DNA of 38,188 nucleotides from Acidimicrobiia bacterium (GCA_022827265.1 JAJDTF010000004.1:1-38188); one strand, 5' to 3'. Counted from the stretch's first letter, positions 16,265-25,900 are shown. Notes: generated from the sequence alone by a model not told the origin. Numbers and translations are program-made.

Positions 16265-19048
16265 GTGCGTGATGGTAGGCCGAAGCTGATTGAGGTGGCG
16301 CTGCCGTTGGCGGCGATCAACGCTGAGGCTGCGCGGGAGAAGTCGATTCGGCATGGACATCCGTCAACGCTGCACCTGTGGTGGGCGCGGCGGCCCTTGG
16401 CGGCAGCTCGGGCGGTGATCTGGGCTTCGCTGGTGGATGATCCATCAGCGGAGGGATACCGAGACCCTGATGGCAACCTGCTGGCGACGGTGGAGGCACA
16501 GGAGGCAGAGCGGCAACGTCTGTTCCGCATCTTGAAGCGGCTGGTCAGGTGGGAGAACTCCAACGACGCTGAGGTCCTGGCGGAAGCTCGGGCCGAGATC
16601 GACCGAGCCTTCCCGGCCGGCCCGCCGCCGATCCTGGATCCGTTCGCCGGCGGTGGAGCGATTCCGCTGGAGGCGCAGCGGCTGGGCCTGGAAGCACTCG
16701 CTGGTGATCTGAACCCAGTCGCTGTGCTGATCAACAAGGCAATGATCGAGATACCCCCGCGCTTTTCGGGTCTGCCACCCGTGCATCCTGATATTGACAA
16801 GAGCCTGACCACTTGGGAGCGGGCGCAAGGACTTGCAGCGGATGTTGGGGCGTACGGGCGCTGGATGCGGGACGAGGCCGAACGACGCATCGGCCACCTC
16901 TATCCGGATGCCGCCGGTCCCGACGGCGAGAAGCTGACGCCGATCGCCTGGATATGGGCGCGGACGGTCGAGTCACCTGATCCGAGTTGGTCAGGCCATG
17001 TGCCCCTTGTGGCGTCGTGGACGCTCTCCAAGAAGAAGGGCAAGCCGACCGTTTGGATCGAGCCGAACATCGATCGGGAGTCGCAGACCATCAGCTACGA
17101 GATTCGCGAAGGAGGCGGGCCCAGCTACGAACGCACTGTGGACCGAGGCAACGGAACATGCCTCGCCACGGGGGCAGCGATTCCTGCAGAGCGTGTTCGG
17201 CAGCAGGGGCGGGATGGCTTGCTGGGTGTCCAGTTGATGGCTGTGGTTGCGGAAGGTCCGGCAGGGCGGGTGTATTGCCCCGTCTCGGAGGCCCAATCCG
17301 CGTTTGCGCAACTCCCAGTACCAGACGCAGCACCCAAGGGCGCATTGGACCCATATCCACGCAGCATCTCCATCGATCTGTATGGACTCGATGAGTGGTG
17401 GAAGCTGTTTACGCCCCGTCAGCTCACGGCGTTGACGACGTACTCGGACCTGCTATCCGACGTTGCGAACAAGGCAGGCAGAGATGCGATGGCAGCAGGA
17501 ATGCAGGATGATGGCGAACGGTTGCGGGAAGGGGGACGCGGCGCCGCCGCATATGCCGATGCGATTATGACCTACTTGGCCTTCGCCATCGACAAGTGTG
17601 CCGATTACTGGTCAACGATCGCTACTTGGAGTAACTCCGGCGAGTTTGTTCGAGGGACATTTGGTCGCCAAGCCATTCCTATGACCTGGGACTTTGCGGA
17701 AATCAATCCGTTCTCATCATCGACGGGAAGCTGGATGTCGATGGTCGGCTGGCTCAACAAAGCCGTCGGGCAGCTTCCGGCCCCTCAGTCAGTCGCAAGC
17801 GCAGTTCAAAGAGACGCACGTGCCCATGTTGGCGAAGGATCAGGCACCATGGTCTCAACAGACCCGCCCTACTACGACAACGTTGGCTATGCCAACCTGT
17901 CTGATTTCTTCTATGTCTGGCTGCGGCAGAACGCTGCCGAAGTCTGGCCCGACGAGTGTTCGACACTGCTTACACCGAAAGCCGAAGAGTTGATAGCGAA
18001 CCGCCACCGGGCAGGATCGAAGGCGCAAGCTGCGGAGTATTTTGAGTCGGGCGTTGCGGATTTCATGGGGGCGCTCGCCGCCGCGACGAACAGCCAAGTG
18101 CCTGCAACCGTGTACTACGCCTACAGGGCCACCGAATCGATCGGCGGCGAGGCGCGCAGCACCGGGTGGGACACCTTCCTGTCGGCAGTCATCGGTGCCG
18201 GGATGCAGGTCGTAGCGACATGGCCCTTGCGCACAGAGAAGCCTGGGCGGATGCTCTCGGTAGGCACCAACGCGCTGGCGTCGTCGATCGTCTTGGCATG
18301 CCGAAAGCGACCAGATGCGGCAGTTATGGCCACGCGCGGCGAGTTCATCGCTGCGCTGCGGGCTGAACTACCCGAGGCCGTGCACATCTTGCAGTCGGGA
18401 AACATCGCACCGGTTGACATGGCGCAGTCCACCATCGGACCCGGGATCAAGGTGTTCTCGCGGTACGCCAAGGTTGTCGAGGCTGACGGCTCGGCGATGC
18501 GGGTGTCAGCGGCGCTGACGATCATTAATGATGTCTTGGGAGAAGTCCTAGACGGCGAGGAAGCTGAGCTCGATCGAGACACCCGGTTCGCGCTGACTTG
18601 GTTCTCGGAATACCAATACGACACTGGGTCCTCCGGCGACGCGGAGAGCGTGGCCAAGGCGAAGAACACCTCGCTCGAAGGCCTCACGGAGTCGGGTATC
18701 GGTGAGGCTCGGGCCGGCAAGTTCCGGCTCTACCAGCGCTCGGAGCTGGACCCGCACTGGTCGCCGGCCGAAGACGACCGGTTCACGATCTGGGAGGCGT
18801 TGCAGTACCTCGTGGCCGCCTTGGAGCGCTCCGAGAGCGAAGCCGCCGATCTGCTGCACACCCTCGGCGGCAACGGCGACCGGGCACGCCAGCTCGCCTA
18901 CCTGCTGTACCAGAAGGCCAACGACAAGGGCTGGGCGGCCGAAGCTAACGCCTACAACAGCCTCATTACCGCATGGCCCAGCCTGCGCGAGAGTGCCATG
19001 GCAGTGGCTGCCCGAGCCACAGCGCCGGTCGAAGCTCAGATGCTCTGA
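16265..19048 (+). CDS. DUF1156-domain DNA methyltransferase
   Basis: A 927-residue predicted DNA base methylase. It opens with the DUF1156 signature RPKLIEVALPLAAINAEAA and HGHPSTLHLWWARRPLAAAR. The S-adenosylmethionine site is ILDPFAGGG (D125) and the catalytic motif is DPPYYDNVGYANLSDFFY (D533-Y536), the pattern of amino-methylases acting on adenine N6 or cytosine N4. The large middle and C-terminal regions probably recognise the target. GTG 16265 is chosen because AGGTAGG lies nine bases upstream and homologous starts begin here. ATG 16238 and TTG 16154 are in frame but lack a placed ribosome site. In modification-linked defence, such an enzyme marks self DNA. A decayed copy of its 5' end lies at 10621-10742. 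Confidence 0.92.
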   Translation: MRDGRPKLIEVALPLAAINAEAAREKSIRHGHPSTLHLWWARRPLAAARAVIWASLVDDPSAEGYRDPDGNLLATVEAQEAERQRLFRILKRLVRWENSNDAEVLAEARAEIDRAFPAGPPPILDPFAGGGAIPLEAQRLGLEALAGDLNPVAVLINKAMIEIPPRFSGLPPVHPDIDKSLTTWERAQGLAADVGAYGRWMRDEAERRIGHLYPDAAGPDGEKLTPIAWIWARTVESPDPSWSGHVPLVASWTLSKKKGKPTVWIEPNIDRESQTISYEIREGGGPSYERTVDRGNGTCLATGAAIPAERVRQQGRDGLLGVQLMAVVAEGPAGRVYCPVSEAQSAFAQLPVPDAAPKGALDPYPRSISIDLYGLDEWWKLFTPRQLTALTTYSDLLSDVANKAGRDAMAAGMQDDGERLREGGRGAAAYADAIMTYLAFAIDKCADYWSTIATWSNSGEFVRGTFGRQAIPMTWDFAEINPFSSSTGSWMSMVGWLNKAVGQLPAPQSVASAVQRDARAHVGEGSGTMVSTDPPYYDNVGYANLSDFFYVWLRQNAAEVWPDECSTLLTPKAEELIANRHRAGSKAQAAEYFESGVADFMGALAAATNSQVPATVYYAYRATESIGGEARSTGWDTFLSAVIGAGMQVVATWPLRTEKPGRMLSVGTNALASSIVLACRKRPDAAVMATRGEFIAALRAELPEAVHILQSGNIAPVDMAQSTIGPGIKVFSRYAKVVEADGSAMRVSAALTIINDVLGEVLDGEEAELDRDTRFALTWFSEYQYDTGSSGDAESVAKAKNTSLEGLTESGIGEARAGKFRLYQRSELDPHWSPAEDDRFTIWEALQYLVAALERSESEAADLLHTLGGNGDRARQLAYLLYQKANDKGWAAEANAYNSLITAWPSLRESAMAVAARATAPVEAQML

Positions 19049-19163
19049 GCTGCCGGTGACGTCTCCCGAACGTCCAAGGCGACGCCGTCCGCAGCATCAG
19101 CCCGGCACAGCGGCGTACAGCGCCATTCCGAGGTTCAATCGGACATGCCGATGACGCGTGGCG

Positions 19164-19445
19164 TCAGCCGTACTGCGCTGCGGCCGCTTCTGTGGTCGTG
19201 TCGAGCAGTTCGGCGATGCGCTCCCACGTCGATCCCGCCGCATGGGCGTCGGCTATCAGCGCTCTGATGCGGTCGTGGTCGAGCTGCCCGGTGACCTCAG
19301 CTCGCTGCAGCGCGCACCTCAACCAGTAGTCGGCCGCTGGGTAAACGGGCGCATCGCCGGGATCGGCGGACTCGAAATAGTCGGCAATCTCGTCGCAATT
19401 GGCGATCATCTCGTCGATGGACATGTTGCGGAGATCAGTCGCCAT
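19164..19445 (-). CDS. Antitoxin-like protein, copy 1
   Basis: A 93-residue acidic helical protein, paralogous to the product of 22357-22650. The two share CDEIADY, ES-DP, a central helix and the C-terminal pattern A-G-TW-RI-E-L followed by QYG or RYG. The C-terminal part resembles a small helix-turn-helix (STWERIAELLDTTTEAAAAQYG). It lies four bases downstream of the toxin-like gene, and GAGGTG overlaps that gene's stop codon as the ribosome site. Partner order and size fit a toxin-antitoxin pair; the antitoxin role is inferred. Confidence 0.68.
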   Translation of the reverse strand: MATDLRNMSIDEMIANCDEIADYFESADPGDAPVYPAADYWLRCALQRAEVTGQLDHDRIRALIADAHAAGSTWERIAELLDTTTEAAAAQYG

Positions 19446-19449
19446 GGGT

Positions 19450-19695
19450 TCACCTCAAGAACTTCGAGCGGGCCTTCATTGCGTGGAAGATCAGATCGAC
19501 GTCCTCATCGGCATCGTATCTGACGCCGATCTCGCACATCTGCGCATCACGCCGGGGCCCCACCAGCATTTCCCTGCCGTCGTGAAGCGGCCACGACGAA
19601 TTGGCGTTGCGGTAGGCATGCAGGACGTCATCTTCGGCGATGCCGTGTCGGAGCGCTGAAGGCAGGATGCGCACGCGAACGAAGTTCGACGCCAT
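19450..19695 (-). CDS. Toxin-like protein with HAMKAR motif, copy 1
   Basis: An 81-residue protein whose core is RHGIAEDDVLHAYRN ... MLVGP ... EIGVRYDADEDVDLIFHAMKARSKF. The same pattern recurs in the product of 22647-22910, where about half of the core positions are identical by eye. Short proteins with a terminal HAM-x-AR motif are, to my knowledge, usually toxin-like partners of small antitoxins; a BrnT-like RNase fold is one option. ATG 19695 gives a compact length. The frame continues upstream without an obvious start. It is divergent from the coiled-coil gene at 19980. Confidence 0.62.
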   Translation of the reverse strand: MASNFVRVRILPSALRHGIAEDDVLHAYRNANSSWPLHDGREMLVGPRRDAQMCEIGVRYDADEDVDLIFHAMKARSKFLR

Positions 19696-19722
19696 GCCTT
19701 GGACCGTAGGAAGTGCGCCCGC

Positions 19723-19744
19723 CGGCGCCAAGTGGTTTTCGCGC
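19723..19744 (-). promoter_or_regulatory. DNA motif shared upstream of both paralogous toxin-antitoxin pairs, copy 1
   Basis: On the plus strand CGGCGCCA (19723-19730) is followed after five bases by TTTTC and then GCGC. The same 8-mer and TTTTC occur at 22940-22956, at nearly the same distance from the second toxin start (28 against 30 bases). The two would be read in different frames, so conservation is at the DNA level. GGCGCC is a palindrome and may be an antitoxin operator. Confidence 0.4.
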
Positions 19745-19913
19745 ACGGCACAGCGGGCAGCGATGCCCCACCGGCCAGGGTGATCGCCGGGACGAGGATG
19801 TCGCAGCCTCAAGCATCCTCCCGAGCCGCAACGCGGCCCCTTCGATGTCACACCCCTCTGGTGAGCTTGCTGGTGGCGGAACCGCCGCGAGTGGGGCAAG
19901 CGAACACGCTTGC

Positions 19914-19947
19914 TTGACATCTGGAGATTCCGTGAGCCGTTGACATC
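19914..19947 (+). promoter_or_regulatory. Tandem TTGACATC boxes upstream of the coiled-coil gene
   Basis: TTGACATC occurs at 19914-19921 and again at 19940-19947, 26 bases apart, 33-66 bases before the ATG at 19980. Each contains a perfect -35 hexamer, but no acceptable -10 follows at 16-18 bases. The pair may be a promoter with a weak -10 or a regulator's direct repeat. Confidence 0.3.
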
Positions 19948-19979
19948 GGGGAGACACCCCGAGGACACGAGGAGTAATC

Positions 19980-20870
19980 ATGAGCCAGCAGCGAGAACTT
20001 CGCCGACAAGACGCACCGACCTGTTTCCGGGTGGTGAGATCCATCCGACCCACCCGGTCGGAGCACCGGCACGTCGCCGATGCCCACGAATTCCAGAAGC
20101 TCCGCGAGCAGCTGGCGGAAGCCAACGAAGAAGCGCGCATGAACTGGGACGAGTTCATCAGAACACGTGACCAGTGCAAGGCGCTCGAGGAAGATCTAGC
20201 GGAACTGCGGCGCGACAACGACCGTCTCAGCAACCGGCTTCGGCGCTTCAGAGCCAGGATCGGGGAACTTGGCCGAGCGCGCAGCCAACTGGCCGATCAT
20301 GCGGAGCGCATCAACGAGGCCGAACACCGCACGGTGCAGGCACTCGCGCATGCCGCTGCTGCCGGCTCCGAGCCGGCCAAGGCCCGCAGTGTTCAGCAGG
20401 CGATCGGCTACGCGCGGTCCAATCTCCATGCGCTCAGCATCCCCGACGAGGTGGCCGAGGCCGCTGTCGAATCACTGGACAAGGCCAACAAGAGAGCATC
20501 TCGGGGCCGCAAGGTGATGGAGGCGCTCACGGCGCTGCATGCCTACGCCATCGACCCTGCGCGAGAAGGCGATTTCAAGCACTGGTGCGCTCAAGGCGGG
20601 CACGCCGGCGTGCAGATCAGTGCCAACCAGATCGCTATGTCGGAGTCTCAGAATGTGCAGCAGCGCAACGTCATGGAGTCCCAGCGCCGTTTCCTGGTCG
20701 ATCCGACGCTGGACCTTTCGGGACGCCGCGTGATGCTGGCTCACATCAGGATTGCGCAGGGGGAATCCGCGCCTCGCCTGCATTTCCTCGACGACACCCG
20801 GGGCAAGACGGGCAAGATCCACATTGGCTACATCGGGCCGCACCTGCCGACAGCGCGGGACCCGAAGTAG
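19980..20870 (+). CDS. Coiled-coil protein of unknown function
   Basis: A 296-residue protein. Residues about 35-120 form a charged coiled coil (KLREQLAEANEEARMNWDEF, then LEEDLAELRRDNDRLSNRLR). A helical middle follows, then a compact C-terminal domain containing LDLSGRRVMLAHIRIAQG, RLHFLDDTRGKTGKIHIGY and IGPHLP. That last block looks conserved and recurs, to my memory, in unrelated actinobacterial proteins with variable N-termini, but I cannot attach an activity. AGGAG at 19970-19974 supports ATG 19980. It lies between the methylase and the HEPN/DUF499 gene and is followed 130 bases later by another unknown gene on the same strand. A structural or DNA-end role beside those enzymes is conceivable but unproven. 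Confidence 0.75.
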   Translation: MSQQRELRRQDAPTCFRVVRSIRPTRSEHRHVADAHEFQKLREQLAEANEEARMNWDEFIRTRDQCKALEEDLAELRRDNDRLSNRLRRFRARIGELGRARSQLADHAERINEAEHRTVQALAHAAAAGSEPAKARSVQQAIGYARSNLHALSIPDEVAEAAVESLDKANKRASRGRKVMEALTALHAYAIDPAREGDFKHWCAQGGHAGVQISANQIAMSESQNVQQRNVMESQRRFLVDPTLDLSGRRVMLAHIRIAQGESAPRLHFLDDTRGKTGKIHIGYIGPHLPTARDPK

Positions 20871-21000
20871 CTGCACGATCGCGCGGCACCACCGGTCGTG
20901 CCGGCGAGTCTGATGGTCCGGTGGAATGACGGTGAGCGGCACCCTTACCGCAGACGGCAGGGTCCGCGAACGGCAAGAGCGGTGGGCTTACGCTGCGCCG

Positions 21001-22314
21001 ATGGCACGACCCAAGGCCCGCAACGGCGGGCGTGTGACGCCCAAGGGCACCCGTTCTCACGGCCGATCCGGCCGACGCAGCGCTCCCGGACGACATCGGC
21101 CTCAGCTCGACGAGGCGACCATACGTGAGCTCAAGATGCTGGAGGCCGATATCGAGGACTGCATCGAGACACACGACGGCGCCGACCTGATCGCGACGGA
21201 GAAAGCAGTGTCGTGCACGATCGGCCTGCGCCTCACATCCAACTGGAATCCGTACGGGGTCCGCGCTGCGGTGGCGCTGGCCCATGCCGAGGCCATCGGC
21301 AGTCCTGCAGGTGCGGTGATAGCTGCGGGCATGAGCGCTTACGGCCCGGCTCTCGCCCGCGGACGTGCCCGTCAGGTGCTGGATCGCATCCGAGCGGCCG
21401 ATGTCGCCGTTCCTGAATGGGTCGGGTGGCTGGGCACCGTGGAGCCGGTGGGCGCCACCAAGTTTCGTGACCAATGGGACGAGCACTGCGAGTTGGTGGT
21501 CGAATATGCGCGGCCGGACGGGTCGATTCACGAAGTCTGCGTCGGGATGCATCCATTCGGCTGGGGCATGGCGCACGACTTGGCCGTCACGCCGACAGGC
21601 GTGTGCTCTGGGCGGCTCGCCGACGCCGGGTTCGTCGCCGAGGAGATCGGCCTGGCCGAGGCACGGGAACTGCTCACCAAGGGTCTCGAGCTCCTGGATG
21701 GGGCACTGAAGGACTGGTGGGACAACGACCTTGACCTCGACGCCGATGTCGACTTGCGCATGCTCGTGGGGCAGCGCATCGAGACGCTTCCGGGCATCGA
21801 GCGCTCCAGCGGATCCGAAACCGACGACGGCGGTACAGACGCGGAGCACATTGCCGACATCGTGCGTGGATTCGTGGAACAGCCGGTCCCGCTGGGCGAG
21901 CAGCCGGGCGACATGGGGGAGATGGTGATGGCGGCTGTGATGTTCTCGCAGGCCTGCCGTGACCCCGATGTGCTGCGCTGGACGCCACCGAGAATCGAGG
22001 CATTCATCGAGCAGTTCCTGCCCTTGTGGCAGGAAGGCGACAATCCCGACGACTACGACCCGTTCGACGAGTTCGGCGAGCCGGGCGACGCCTTCGAGTT
22101 CGACGACGAGCGGTTGTCAACCATCGATTCAGCATTCCCGCGATGGCTGCGGCATACCGCTGAGCGCCGCGGCGACAGCGCGGAGACGCTCGAAGCGAAT
22201 CTCGCTGTCGCCCGGTCGTCGCTGCGGAAGCTGCGTGTGAAGGTGACCGGTTCGCCGATCCCGCTTGCCGCAGCCGCCCCCGCTACAGCGCCTGTCGCCG
22301 GCCAGACGCTCTGA
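21001..22314 (+). CDS. Unrecognised 437-residue protein
   Basis: The N-terminus is short and basic (MARPKARNGGRVTPKGTRSH). A folded region follows with helices (IRELKMLEADIEDCIE, VRAAVALAHAEAIG) and a block with HPFGWGMAHDLAVTP. A very acidic C-terminal third contains DWWDNDLDLDADVDLRMLVG and NPDDYDPFDEFGEPGDAFEF. I do not recognise the family; some features recall actinobacterial proteins with a basic SEC-C-like or ribosome-like tail, but no zinc cysteines are present. ATG 21001 is preferred over 20926 because TACGCT ends six bases before it, the arrangement of a leaderless transcript. It converges with the second antitoxin-like gene. Confidence 0.65.
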   Translation: MARPKARNGGRVTPKGTRSHGRSGRRSAPGRHRPQLDEATIRELKMLEADIEDCIETHDGADLIATEKAVSCTIGLRLTSNWNPYGVRAAVALAHAEAIGSPAGAVIAAGMSAYGPALARGRARQVLDRIRAADVAVPEWVGWLGTVEPVGATKFRDQWDEHCELVVEYARPDGSIHEVCVGMHPFGWGMAHDLAVTPTGVCSGRLADAGFVAEEIGLAEARELLTKGLELLDGALKDWWDNDLDLDADVDLRMLVGQRIETLPGIERSSGSETDDGGTDAEHIADIVRGFVEQPVPLGEQPGDMGEMVMAAVMFSQACRDPDVLRWTPPRIEAFIEQFLPLWQEGDNPDDYDPFDEFGEPGDAFEFDDERLSTIDSAFPRWLRHTAERRGDSAETLEANLAVARSSLRKLRVKVTGSPIPLAAAAPATAPVAGQTL

Positions 22315-22356
22315 CTTCCAGAGTGGATCGAGGTTGGCAGCGGCCCTCGTCGCCAG

Positions 22357-22650
22357 CTAGCGCGCGTGCGATGCTGGTCGATGCTGTGAGTTCTGATCTC
22401 CGTAGCGTTGCTCAGCTCCGGCTGCGTCGAGGCCGAGAATCTCGCCGATGCGTGCCCATGTGGTGCCCACAGCTCGGGCTTCAGCTACCGATTCGGCAAG
22501 TTCAGCGGCATCGACAGACCGGCGACGAGCAGCGCGAATGAGCAAGTACTCGACACCCGGCACGACCTCTCCCTCGGACGGATCGAACGACTCCATGTAG
22601 TCGGCGATCTCGTCGCACCGGTCGACTGTGTCAGCGTGGGTCCACTTCAT
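22357..22650 (-). CDS. Antitoxin-like protein, copy 2
   Basis: A 97-residue paralogue of the product of 19164-19445, with DRCDEIADYMESFDP near the start and GTTWARIGEILGLDAAGAEQRYG near the end. A 14-residue tail (DQNSQHRPASHAR) is absent from copy 1. Its ATG overlaps the upstream toxin-like gene's TGA by four bases, indicating coupled translation. It converges with the 437-residue gene. Confidence 0.68.
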   Translation of the reverse strand: MKWTHADTVDRCDEIADYMESFDPSEGEVVPGVEYLLIRAARRRSVDAAELAESVAEARAVGTTWARIGEILGLDAAGAEQRYGDQNSQHRPASHAR

Positions 22651-22910
22651 CGTGCTGCCTGCCAGAGTCGCGTGTATTTCGGGCGTGCTCGCATTGCGTG
22701 AATGATCATGTCCACATCGTGGTCTGGATCGTACAGCACGCCTATTTCCACGGGGAGCCCATCGGTACCTGGGCCGATAAGCATGTCGAAGTTCTCCCTC
22801 TCGAGGACCACGACGTCAGGTCGACGGTATGCATGCAGGATGTCAGCGATGCCGATGCCGTGACGATGAGCTGATGGACGAATCTCAGGCTCAGGCGCTC
22901 GCCAGCTCAC
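22647..22910 (-). CDS. Toxin-like protein with HAMRAR motif, copy 2
   Basis: An 87-residue paralogue of the product of 19450-19695. Shared blocks are RHGI-x(2)-D-x-LHAYR, ML-x-GP, EIGV-x-YD and VD-x-I-x-HAM-x-AR-x-K. GTG 22910 is taken as the start; the frame stays open upstream but the similarity to copy 1 at protein level fades there. It is divergent from the HEPN/DUF499 gene, with 67 bases between starts, so the pair could share regulation with it. The toxin role is inferred from layout. Confidence 0.62.
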   Translation of the reverse strand: MSWRAPEPEIRPSAHRHGIGIADILHAYRRPDVVVLERENFDMLIGPGTDGLPVEIGVLYDPDHDVDMIIHAMRARPKYTRLWQAAR

Positions 22911-22939
22911 CGGCGTGCAACGTACGAACCCAAGATGCT

Positions 22940-22961
22940 CGGCGCCAGCTATTTTCCCCGC
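22940..22961 (-). promoter_or_regulatory. DNA motif shared upstream of both paralogous toxin-antitoxin pairs, copy 2
   Basis: CGGCGCCA (22940-22947), a four-base gap, TTTTC (22952-22956), then CCCGC, matching the element at 19723-19744. It lies in the 67-base divergent gap, so a protein bound here could affect both the toxin pair and the HEPN/DUF499 gene. Confidence 0.4.
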
Positions 22962-22977
22962 AGGAGGCAGGTGCCTG

Positions 22978-25900
22978 ATGGTGATGGCGAACGTGGAGCG
23001 GGTCTCGAAGGCGCTCGACCTGCTGAGCGACGGGCTACGGCCCAAGTGCGAGCAGACCTGGCAGGGCTTCTACGGCGACGACTGGCTGGCCGCACTGCGG
23101 CGGCAGCTGCGCGGCCCCCAGAGCTCGGGCGACGTGAGCGACATCGCCTTCCTGCTGAGCGGCATGAAGGCCACGTGGAACGAAGTATTCGGGCACGGCT
23201 TCTCGCCTTCGATCCGGTCGCTCGTGTTCGAAGTGGCTGACACGCGCAACAACTGGGCGCACAAGCAGCAGTTCTCCTCCGATGACACCGTCCGGGCGCT
23301 CGACTCGATGGAGCGCCTTCTTGAGGCATTTGGCGACACCGAGCAGCGTCAGCAGATTCGCAACTCGCGCCGTGACCTCATGCGGCAGATGTTCGACGAG
23401 GAAGCGCGCTCTGAGCGGCGCCGCACCGCTGCCAAGCCCACCGAGGGCCAGCCCCAGGCGGGGCTGACGCCGTGGCGGGAGGTCATCACCCCTCACAGCG
23501 ACGTGCAGACAGGCCGGTTCGACCAGGCCGAATTCGCCGCCGACCTGTACGAAGTATCGCAAGGCACCGCCGATCACGAGTATCAGGACCCTGAGGCATT
23601 CTTCGCTCGTACCTACCTCACGGTCGGGCTGCGGGAACTGCTGGTCGGCGCGACCCAGCGTCTGTCGGGCAACGGCGGCACGCCGGTGATCGAGCTGCAG
23701 ACCAACTTCGGCGGCGGCAAGACCCACAGCATGATCGCGCTGCACCATCTGGCGTCAGGGGTGCCGGCGGCCAGGCTGTCCGGCGTCTCGGAGATGCTGG
23801 CTGAGGCCAACGTTGAGCTGCCCCCCCAAGTCAATCGGGCCGTGCTCGTGGGTCATGTCTCGTCGGTGTCCGACCCCAAACGGGTGAGCGCCGATACGGC
23901 GTTGCACACGATGTGGGGACATCTCGCTTACCAGCTCGGTGGCCAAGAGGGCTACGAGTTAGTGCGCGCCGATGATGAAGCCGGTACCAACCCGGGCGAG
24001 AAACTGCGCGAGCTGTTCGGGCGCTTCGGCCCTGCGGTGGTGCTGATCGACGAGTGGGTGGCGTACGCCCGGCAGCTGCCCGACGCAGGTTCCGACAGTC
24101 GGCGCGTGGCCGCAGGTGACTTCGACACCCAGTTCACGTTCGCCCAGGCGCTCACCGAGGCAGCGGCTGCGTCCGACAACGTCGTGGTTCTGGTGACGAT
24201 TCCCGCCTCGGACATCGAGACCGGCGGACCGCGTGGCCACACGGCGATGGAGCGGCTGAAGAACGTCGTCGACCGCACGGCGACGCCGTGGCAGCCGGCT
24301 TCAGCGGACGAGTCGTTTGAGATCGTGCGACGGCGGCTGTTCGACCCCATCACGCCGACCCAGGCACGGGTGCGAGACGGCGTCATCCGAGCCTTCAGCG
24401 AGATGTACCACGGCGCCGCCGACGAGTTCCCGCTCGGCAAGGGCGAGGCCGACTACCGGCGGCGCATGGAGCTCTCGTACCCGATACACCCGGAACTCTT
24501 CGACCGCCTCTTCGAGGACTGGTCGGCGCTCGACAAGTTCCAGCGGACCCGCGGGGTGCTGCGGTTGATGGCGATCGCCATCTCGCAGCTGTGGCAGCGA
24601 GGCGACCAGTCGCTGCTGATCATGCCGGGCAACTTGCCGATGGATTCCGCCGGGGTTGCGAGCGAGCTGAAAAAGTACCTGGAAGAAGGCTGGGACCCGG
24701 TCATCAAAGCCGATGTCGATGGCCCCAATGCGCTGCCGCTGAGCATTGACAAGACGTTCTCGCACTTCGGTCGGCTGTCGGCAACCAGGCGGGCGGCCCG
24801 CACCGTGTACATGGGCTCGGCACCACGGCCTGACGGCAAGCGTGGCGTCGACGTGAAGTCTGTGGTGCTCGGCTGCGTTCAGCCGGGCGAACCGACCGGG
24901 CAATTCGCGGACGCATTGCGTCGCCTGTCGGATCAGGCGACGCACCTCTACGTCGACGGTTCGCAGTACTGGTATTCGCTGATTCCGAATGTCACGCGCA
25001 TCGCGGCAGACAGGGCTGCTTCGAATTACAGCGATCGCGACGCCGATGATGTGGTACGCGAACGGATCGCAGCGCAACGAGACCGAGGCAACTTCGTGGC
25101 TGTGCACCCGTTCGCGGCCGGGCCAGGCGATGTGCCCGACAACGACGACGGCGCCCACTTGGTGGTACTCGAGCCGGGGGCCACGCACTCGGCTGGAGAT
25201 CAGAACTCGCCGGCCGTCAAGCTGGCCGAGCGCATCGTCACTCAGCGAGACGCCGGCCCCAGGTTGAACCAGAACCTGCTCGTCTTCGTGGCCGCGGCTG
25301 CGAACCGACTCGCCGAGTTGCGCGGCGCGACCCGGTCGTTCCTTGCGTGGAAGTCCATAGTGGCGGAACATGTGCCGTTGGATCTCACCGCCCAGCAGAA
25401 GCAGCAGGCCGACACCAAGCTGGCGGACGCGTCCAAGCAGGTCGACAGCCTGATCGCAGAGACGTTCACGCAGGTGTTGGTGCCGTTTCGGGCACCCGGT
25501 ACCGCCGACATCGACTGGCAGTTCACGCGGGCTTCCACGACGGGCGACATCGGCGAGCGCATCAGCCGCAAGCTGGGTACGGAGGAGAAGCTGATCGGCC
25601 GCTACGCCGGTGTGAGGGTCCGCATGGACCTCGACAAGCACAGTCTGTGGACCAAGCGAGGCGACATCTCCCTCGGTGCGCTGTGGGAGGCCTACGCCCG
25701 CTATCCGTACATGCCCCGCCTCACATCTCGCGATGTGCTCGAACAGGCCGTCAGCAAAGGCGTGTCAGAGCTGAACTGGCAGCAAGAAACGTTCGCCTAC
25801 GCCGAGGCCCACGACGGCGACAGCTGGGTTGGCGTACGCACTGCACAGCACGTCGTGCCGTCGGCCAGTGGCTTGCTCATTCACCCCGACTTTGCTCCTG

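Noticed and set aside
19696-19968. Upstream extension of the first toxin-like gene to 19968
   Set aside because: The extra sequence is not similar in frame to the second copy; only a DNA-level motif is shared, and a toxin of about 80 residues fits both copies.
24301-25641. 446-codon open frame on the minus strand
   Set aside because: It lies entirely antisense to the DUF499 coding region, which has clear motifs; long antisense frames are expected at this GC content, and the translation matches no fold I know.
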